DNA from: Polytrichum commune
Taxonomy: Eukaryota > Streptophyta > Polytrichopsida > Polytrichales > Polytrichaceae
NCBI GenBank assembly: GCA_950295325.1
Contig: OX485803.1
Coordinates: 64,867,554-64,931,553, forward strand
Length of the DNA stretch: 64,000 bases
Direction: 5' to 3'
Positions 56,516 through 64,000 of the stretch are shown piece after piece (the first letter of the stretch is position 1; each line of letters begins with the position of its first letter). The position numbers and the translations under genes were made by a program. Under the pieces are notes generated by a model. It worked only from the letters and a program-made list of their open reading frames with translations, did no database searches and was not told where the DNA came from.

Positions 56516-58358
56516 AAGGAGAAAAGTGTGCTTATTTTGGAGTAATCTCCATGTGGCACTGTAGATGTGGATCCAAAAGCACTTCCCCAAGGTCCACAAG
56601 TTTTTTTTTAATTCCACCACTAAAGGGCCTGCATGTTACTCTTGGGGGTGGAGGGACCTAACTTCCAAGCATCATGAGGCCCTTGCCACCCTTAGTGAGG
56701 CTCACTAAACTTAGTGGGTTTGGTTCTCTCCAAATCGAATCAATATCGGCATATGTGGGTAAGATAGAGAAACCGGCAAAGTAATGAATGACCACTATTG
56801 GTGCATTAAACTTAGACTGAGAGTAGGCATGATTTTTTTGTGGTTTCAAAATGGTTCAATTATAAAAGTGGTGGTCTTAGAAAAGGATGCAGTGATTGGT
56901 TAGGTAGGTCTTGTTTCACACCACTTGGGATCACTTTGGGTGTCATTGAGTTAGTTGTTTTGTGTGCATTCGTATGCAGAGTAAGATACATTGATGCTCA
57001 ATTTAAGGAGACTCAACTACACAAGTAGGGGGTTTGATTTACTTGCCTCCTTGAGAAAATGTAACTCATTATTTACTTGGAATAAAATTACAAAACAACT
57101 TGCACTCCTCATCATTTCCTCTACTCCGTCTTTAAAAATTATTCCACAATTTTAAGCCACTCGTTCTGGCCAAATCAACTTATTTTCATTGTTTTTAGTT
57201 TCTCTACCTTAATCATGACGTTGTAATTGCTCCATGGTGACAAGTTAGTTTGTTGTTATAGAAAACTATCCATAAAGTGGAATGTGACCAAGCAACAGTT
57301 CACATGGGATGTGAAGTCCCAAGTCTTGCTCATGTTAGCAAGTCCCAACACGGAGGTAAAATTCCAACTGTTGAGCCTCAAAGAAACCATTAAATTATGT
57401 TTTATATCCACTGGAGTCAAATCTTGAGTACCTTATGCTAAATGAATCTTGGGACTTGTGTTGAAAGTTGGCTTTAACTTTTTGCTCGACCCAACTCTCA
57501 ACAACACAAGTCCCAAGCCTTGCCTTCAAAAAGGGTTGCCATGTAGGCATCCACGTCATACTTCAGACTTACGATTGGGACCCATGTGAAAGTGGTAAGT
57601 CCCGAATTCCATGCTCTTAAATGCATGGATTGACCTCATGTGATTTAGGACTCAGGACTGGGGACCATGTGTCTACCCGCCCTAAGGTCATCCCATGACA
57701 AACACAAAACTATTACAACTTTTGGCTAACTTGAAGGCATGTGGTTAGCTTGAAGGTCAAAGGGCAATTTTGGACCTTTGACATGACATAAGGCCCATTT
57801 TACACACATGACCAAGGGTCGTGAGGAAAATTGATTTAGGAATTCTTGAGGTCAAGGTCGACAATCCAAAGCCATGACCACGAGAAAATGTAAAATATTT
57901 TTCAAGAAAACATGGCCACATGACATAGTGTAAAATTTACTTAGATCATGACGTGATGTATTTAATGAAAAATAAAAAACATCATAAAGAAATTTACTCT
58001 AAATTTACTAAAAATAAGAATTGATTAATCCCCCTTGACAAACGACCATCATTTTTCATGGAGCCAAGCTATTTGGTTGTCTTGCCGTAATATCCGAGTT
58101 ACCACCAACTATTATTCACTTATGGACATGTATGTTTCATGTCACTTATTCATCCACTTTCTAACGTCATCAATCCTTTTTTTTTTGGATTGACCTTGTT
58201 TAAAGTGGAGTGGACTGCCACTCATTTCTCAACCAATGAGGAAATTTGGAACGTAATGATCATGGTTTGTGGTCACTAGTGTAACATACATGAATGAAAG
58301 GATTTGATGCTCAAATGCAACCACATTGATAGATAGATACATAGATAGATAGATGAAA

Positions 58359-58409
<51 letters not shown>

Positions 58410-61087
58410 GACAAATCTTAACATACATAAAAATCATGTACAAGATTTCAAGCGCAAAATTTCATATACAAGTCATAGCAAGGTATTACATAAATAGATA
58501 TTGTGTCATTATCAACTTGTGTACAATGTAGATTGGATAAAAATTTAGAATAGACTTGTGTGTGGAAACGGTGACTTCAAATACCGTAGGAGTGACGCTA
58601 ATTTATCATTGGAATGGCAAAACATCTATTTATATGGATGAACCCACATTGTAAAGGTTGTTTATTTTATTCAGTGGTAATGTAGCATCACTTTTATCAC
58701 ATATTGCATAATAAATACTATACGCTACCATGTAGTGTTATGTAATACTTTTTACACGACTTCATAGACAACATTGTGTTTAGGATGGTACAAACCTTCT
58801 AGAGGGTCTTGACTCTTCCCTGGGATGTACACAATCTGGATGAAGATTTGTACTTAGCTACTCATGCCATCTAGTTCAAACTCTCCCATACAATAAAACG
58901 CTAGTTGCATGCGGGTTAAGTGATTTTAGAAAACACATGAGAGGAGTTTTTAAGTTAACAAAGGGTTAAGACTAAATGAAAAAAATAATTACGTTCAAAC
59001 TGCCAAAGGGTGCAAGATAATGGGATTAAATAAAAGTAGGGAAAAAATTGGGTGTTAAAAAAAATTAATTTAAAAAATAAAATAATAAAAAATCCCCCAG
59101 TATAGGAGCTTCAATGCACATGTATACATAAACTATGAGATAGTGAAGTACTTGGGTTTTTAGGTCAAGATTTGATTTTCAAAAACTCATTGTCATGACT
59201 CCAAGATTTTTCCTTTTTTCAATTTCCATTTTTATAAATAATCATCTACATACTAGGATCATTGGTAGGGTACTTAGACCGTATTTTTGCCATGGTTTCA
59301 ATTTATTTCTTCGACCGAAAGAAATCATTTGACACAATGTTGAAAATTTTGAAGTGGGCACTGTGGATAAATATCTTAGTACTTGAACAGCCCCCACCCT
59401 CAAGTCAACGCACTTTTATCCATGCCTTTGAAAATCTAAAAAAAGCCTAATGTTGAGATTCACATTATTGTCTTAAACCCAAAAAGTATACTAGAATGGA
59501 TGTTGGGTTAAAAAAAACAACATCCATCCCATCCTCCAAAATCAACATAGTTGTCATGTTTATCCATTTGTTGTCCCGATATGGAAATTTTGACCATGAC
59601 AAGCTCCTCCCAATTTTGGATGTGATGCAAAATGCCTTGATATCATCCAACGGGTAGTAGGTTGTAAGTTGATTATATGATGAAGAACACACAAAGAGAT
59701 CGTGGTTAGAGATTGTGGAAACATGAGACACGGTTAAAGGTTACACTCCAAAAGGTAAGAAAGAAAGGGTTTGGTAACAAACATAAAACCACAAATACAA
59801 TATCGTAGCTCTCTAGTAGCCTGGGCTGAAAATAATCAATCTTAAAGGTGCTTAAAGTTGTGGGAAATTAATTTCGTTGAGTATCCGGAAAAAAAGAAAA
59901 ATAACATTGAAAGAGTGACTGAAATCATAACAATGAATGCAACTAGAATCCAACAAAGTAGCATCAAACCAAAGTAAAATTTTATTTCCAAGCAAAACCT
60001 TGACATACAAGTTAACGACAAACTTTAGGGTAAGGAATGTTGGTTAAGGGAAGTGTTTAGGTTAATCGTAGCCGGCATAGATGAAATTAGGAAAAGCATC
60101 CATAAATTATAGAAATGACTTGGATGAATGTTTAACTTATTTTTAATTTATTTTTGAGTTTGCCAAATTTTAGAATATTATTTTTTGGGTTGCCTAACGT
60201 ACTTTCAAACTTTAATTAATTAATAGGCAAAAAGGTGCCCAAGCTGCTAGAGAGCTACGGTAAGATGCTTCTCATCGATTGAAACAAAAAAAACCATTCA
60301 ACACTCTATTTCCTCACAAAGAATTGGTGCATTTGAATGCTATTGTTCAAGAAAATGATTGTTGGATACTCGGAAAGTGAGTGTGAGTCTTGTGCTATGT
60401 CATCATTATAGAACACCTTGAGTGAGTAAAAGAGTTTGTGCAAATAATAAGGGAACTTAAGGAGTGAATGATGGTATGTTTGGTATGTTAAGGTCGAGGC
60501 ATCCACAATCAACCAAGTTCATTTAACTGTTTACAAGGGTACATGTAATGCCGACATTGATGATTTTTTTTTTTTTAAGGCAAACAGAGTCAAGGTTCAC
60601 ATGGTGGCGGCTTGTAGTTGATTACCCTCATGAGAGTTTTGACAATTGTCATAGCCACAAATTAACATTTAAATGAGCGGATATGGGTCAAACTTATATA
60701 TCAATTGTGTGTTCAAGTAAACTTTACCGCTTCGAAATTTGTAACAATTCTCATATTCATAAAAAAAAATTATTAAAAAAATTTGCATTTTCCTCAAAAA
60801 TATGTTTCTCTTCGCAAATTAAATAACGCCCCGCTATCACTCCTCCTAAACATGTGCAAACTTTATAACTTTATCGGTTACAGAAGCCTCAACCTCATGT
60901 TATTTCATGTTATGTTTACCTTTATATCCAGACTCCATTGGCTATCATCAATGTGCAATTTAGGACAATGAACGGAGAGAACCAACTGCTAAGTACAGAT
61001 GAAGTGGTTGAGTTTGAGGAAAAACTAGTTCAAGTTCAAGACTTCAAGAAAATTACCAATGATATATTCTCCAAACTGCAAATATAT
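56516..61087. other. AT-rich intergenic DNA with small repeats
   Basis: No gene was found. At 57448-57471 and 57491-57517 an inverted repeat (CTTGGGACTTGTGTTG and its complement, with a 3-nt bulge) could form a hairpin. Near 60488 there is a lone TAAGGTCGAGGCATCCA, an end of the 12549/61432 family. Confidence 0.5.
58362..58410 (+). repeat. AC and AT compound microsatellite
   Basis: About 16 units of AC (58362-58393) run directly into about 8 units of AT. A GATA-rich stretch lies just upstream (58327-58354). Confidence 0.95.
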
Positions 61088-61134
61088 TTAGAGGATATAC
61101 CTCAAGTTATTTTAATTTGAGGTATATCCTCTAA
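61088..61134. repeat. Perfect 18-bp stem hairpin
   Basis: TTAGAGGATATACCTCAA at 61088-61105 and its exact reverse complement at 61117-61134 are separated by 11 nt. A related TTTAGAGAATATGCCTCAA occurs about 20 bp further on. No gene overlaps it; its role is unknown. Confidence 0.85.
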
Positions 61135-61431
61135 TTTGACAAAAACATATGGCATATTTAGAGAATATGCCTCAAACTAATTAAGGAAAACTGAACAATG
61201 TCATCAAATAACTGGTTGGCCTCGGAAACACTAGGGTTTTGACCGATTATGTCCAAAATCCCCCTTTCAAGTGTCTCCTATTGGTAGTTGATCTACGTAT
61301 TAGAATGCAAACAGGTGTGAGTGATGCCGTGGGCTCAATAAATGTCTTTGGAAGTTTAGGGCCGGAGATTGTGGGCTATGTCACCAAGCATTGATGAGTA
61401 TTAGGGTTCATAGTGCATAACATGTATTGTA

Positions 61432-61813
61432 TAAGGTTGAGGCATCTATGACCGTTAAAATAAGAGAGTTTGCATGTGTGTTAGGGAGAGTGATAATAAG
61501 CTATTGTTTTTTTCTTGCAATGAGAACAAGTTCTAAGGAGAATGCAATTTATTCATGAATACGGAAATCGCTAGAAATTTTGAAGCGGTAAAATTAGGGT
61601 AACACATAGTTGATCTATAGGTTTACCCATAACTGCTAATGTTTGGCTCCAACAATTTTCAAAAAATTTATGAGCGTAATCAATCACAAACTGCCACCAC
61701 ATAAACCTTAACTCCTTTTGCTTGAAAAATATAGTTCTCATCTGTGTCGACATTACATGACCCTGATGAGCTGTTGAATATGGACATGGTCGACTATCGA
61801 TGCCTCGACCTTA
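61432..61813. repeat. Small TIR element, copy 2 (related to 12549-12819)
   Basis: The left end TAAGGTTGAGGCATCTATGA and the right end GATGCCTCGACCTTA are inverted. The interior shares GAAGCGGTAAAATTAGGGTA and TTGATCTATAGGTTTACCCA with copy 1 and has extra sequence toward the right. It is non-coding. Confidence 0.6.
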
Positions 61814-62524
61814 GATGCCAAGTAACTTGAGGGTGAAAACGTTGGGAACACTTTATAACATGGAGAAATAAATTATAGGGGGAACCCCCACTTAGCATGA
61901 ACGACTCTACATTAGTCAAGCAAGATAACCATAAACATGTAGGGGGAGGTTTTACCAGATTCCCTAACACGATTGCCACAAATGCTTGAGTTTTTTTGCA
62001 TACAATCCATATAGTAAAGAACAAGCGTGAAACCTCTACAATAGAACTTCTTAATGCAAGCTACTTATTTGGTATAATGTAACAAGTGCACATATTGCAC
62101 ATCATCTATATATGAACAAGTGTATCTATACACAATGGACATTATAGCTAAAATAATTACATAAACATGGTCCATGTTGCCCATTACCATTCATATATTG
62201 TTTTGTATCAAGGAGATATCCACAATGTGCTCATTAAAGTTCAAGGTATTACAATCCAAGATGACACTAAACTACCGGATGATAGTGGAGAGGTACCCAA
62301 ACCGAACGGAGTGGTTGGCGGTTCGATTCTCAGCCATGAAATTGCCACTATACTTGATGGAAAAACTAGTCAAGTGGTCAAGCGCCTCCTATTCTTCTTC
62401 GTTTAAAAACAAAAAACAAATTGAGGTATTAACTTACAGTCAAGTTCAATGGGAAGATGACAAGCATTTTTTTTAGTACCTCCAAAGGCTACCCTCCATG
62501 ATGGAGCCCCATATATGGCCTTGC
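61814..62524. other. Intergenic DNA with a possible tRNA-like promoter
   Basis: TAGTGGAGAGG (62283) and GGTTCGATTCT (62320) resemble the A and B boxes of a tRNA or SINE at a suitable 37-nt spacing. No cloverleaf could be folded around them. No protein gene is seen. Confidence 0.35.
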
Positions 62525-62955
62525 CACAGGGAGATCACTACATTATCAAGTTGAACACCGCGTGCGAACAAAGTATGCTACCCTATATTACATGCCATAA
62601 ATAATTTTAAATTTTATGATATATTTTTCTACATATACATAACCATTGATAACATCTTTTGTATGTATTTTTTGAAATTTTTAGTCATCTTCATTTTTGT
62701 AGTAATTGTTTTAGTTCAATTCTGCGTCATTCTAGTTAGAAACGGTACGTTTAAAAATAAAATAAACAAGAATCATCAAATTTAGTTACCATTTTTCACT
62801 TTGTAATCGGTACCTTGTATATCTATCTACTCATGAATTTTTTTTGATAAAAGTCTTACCCATTTTGGCAATGCTTTATATAAAAAGTAGGATTTTTTAC
62901 ATGTAAAGTGTTTGCACGTAGTTGTTCAACTTTACAATGGAGTGACCTCCCCGTG
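62525..62955. mobile_element. hAT-like MITE, copy 2, with perfect 8-bp target duplication
   Basis: A 431-bp inverted relative of 2592-2979 with the ends CACAGGGAGATCACTACATT and, inverted, CACGGGGAGGTCACTCCATT. The flanks are the identical octamer GGCCTTGC at 62517-62524 and 62956-62963. Shared interior text includes TAGTTAGAAACGGTA and AATTGTTTTAGTTCAATTCT. It is non-coding. Confidence 0.88.
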
Positions 62956-62963
62956 GGCCTTGC

Positions 62964-64000
62964 AAGCTTTGAAGGGTTGGGCATATGGCATGGGATTCCA
63001 CGACCCAGGTGGTCTTGGAGGATGTGGGCCGCAAAAGAAAAAAGAAAAAGAAAAAGACTTAAAGATTGAATGTGATAGTAAGCATTTGTGGTACAAGCAC
63101 ATATTTTTACCTTAGGATGAAACACAAGTAGTGTGTTCACTGCATTGAGGTAAAACACATGCTAATTTTATACTGAATTTTAAAACTTATGCAATGGTTT
63201 GCCTTGGCTGTAACATGGATTTAGATACACATTGTTGTCGCCCAATTGGATGCTTGACCTCCCAAGCTATTGCATGCAGCTGAAGCATGCCATTTTTGGG
63301 GCATGTGCCAACCCTTCAGGGTGTATTCATGAGAAGGGGTAGACACATGTGCAATGTGCACTTTCTTGTCATTTTTTCCAACCACTCAGTAGGGTCCATA
63401 CCTTTTTTTAAATTTTATTAAAGCTTTGAACTATCCTTCAATCAAGACACTTCATTTCTTGTAAGTTTGACTAGGCTAGTGGTGTGATCAACATGACTCA
63501 TATTTTGGAAGCTTCCCTTTTTTGAGGGAGGGGAGGGGAGAGGGTCAATAATTTTATTAGGCTTTGAGCATTTAATGAATATGTCCTCATCCATGGAGCC
63601 AAACGAGTGTTTTGGACCATGTTGCATGGTACACTCCATGGAACTTGACCCTTAGGATGGCCTCTCATTCATGTGATGCTTTGGCACATGGTCAAAGATG
63701 TTGTTACTTTTCAATTCCTTTCCATGTGGTACATTGAGCACATTTCATATGAGAGACTTATATCTAAGTGTTAGTATAGTCACCCATCCAAGCCAATGGT
63801 TAAATTTTTAGAGAGAATTGACCTCTAATGTCCTATACATTTTTATTTTTGTTTTGTCCCATTAAGAATATTTGGAAGCGTCAATGGGGATGCAAACTTA
63901 ATGTTTTTTTTCTTTTTGCTCAAAATGTTTAATGACAATAAATGACATATGTATTTACTCGTGGGAAAAATATTCTTCAAGAATTTCACAAGGATGTAGC
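62964..64000. other. Intergenic DNA, no gene found
   Basis: There is a G-rich run near 63524-63545 and AT-rich sequence elsewhere. No coding exon, RNA gene or bounded repeat could be supported up to the window edge. Confidence 0.5.

Noticed and set aside
62283..62335. tRNA gene candidate from A- and B-box-like motifs
   Set aside because: No acceptor stem or anticodon arm can be formed; at most a weak SINE-like promoter, noted in the spacer entry.
1..64000. CRISPR arrays, bacterial operons or phage-like systems
   Set aside because: No regularly spaced short repeats with unique spacers, no ribosome-binding-site-led gene strings; all intact genes are intron-containing plant genes.

Overview
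This window is nuclear DNA of a land plant. The genes are split into many exons by GT-AG introns, the spacers are long and AT-rich, and there are many small inverted-repeat transposons. The gene set is plant-specific: a chloroplast PsbY precursor, an ARG1-type DnaJ protein, a plant phospholipase C without a PH domain, and a plant PDI of the PDIL1-5/1-6 kind. I cannot fix the species. The compact TSPO, long 5' UTR introns and about one gene per 12 kb would suit a bryophyte or another seedless lineage, but that is inference.

Five intact genes could be assembled exon by exon with consistent phases. They are a phosphoinositide-specific phospholipase C on the minus strand (5389-9744, 9 exons, 686 aa), an ARG1-like DnaJ protein on the plus strand (13957-20383, 11 exons, 419 aa), a TSPO/tryptophan-rich sensory protein (23709-26598, 7 exons, 173 aa), a PsbY polyprotein precursor with four PsbY units (33821-36450, 3 coding exons, 341 aa) and a PDI-like ER oxidoreductase ending in KDEL (45172-53310, 12 exons, 628 aa). 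Between psbY and the PDI gene lies a decayed PIF/Harbinger transposon (about 38.7-41.8 kb). It carries a transposase and a convergent Myb/SANT-like gene, both broken by in-frame stops.

The spacers hold no gene I can support. They are rich in non-autonomous elements. Two hAT-like MITE copies have perfect 8-bp target duplications. A third element with an 8-bp duplication is nested in an older dispersed repeat. There are also a 658-bp foldback, a near-perfect 53-nt-arm hairpin inside an ARG1 intron, several other TIR families, and tandem repeats inside introns of the ARG1, psbY and PDI genes.

The most notable structure is psbY. Its second and third coding exons each encode two PsbY units, and the introns before them are also recognisably related. 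This points to duplication of an intron-plus-exon block that turned a two-unit precursor into a four-unit one. The genes do not form one pathway: phosphoinositide signalling, gravity-response chaperone, stress-linked membrane protein, photosystem II and ER folding functions sit side by side, as is normal for plant chromosomes.
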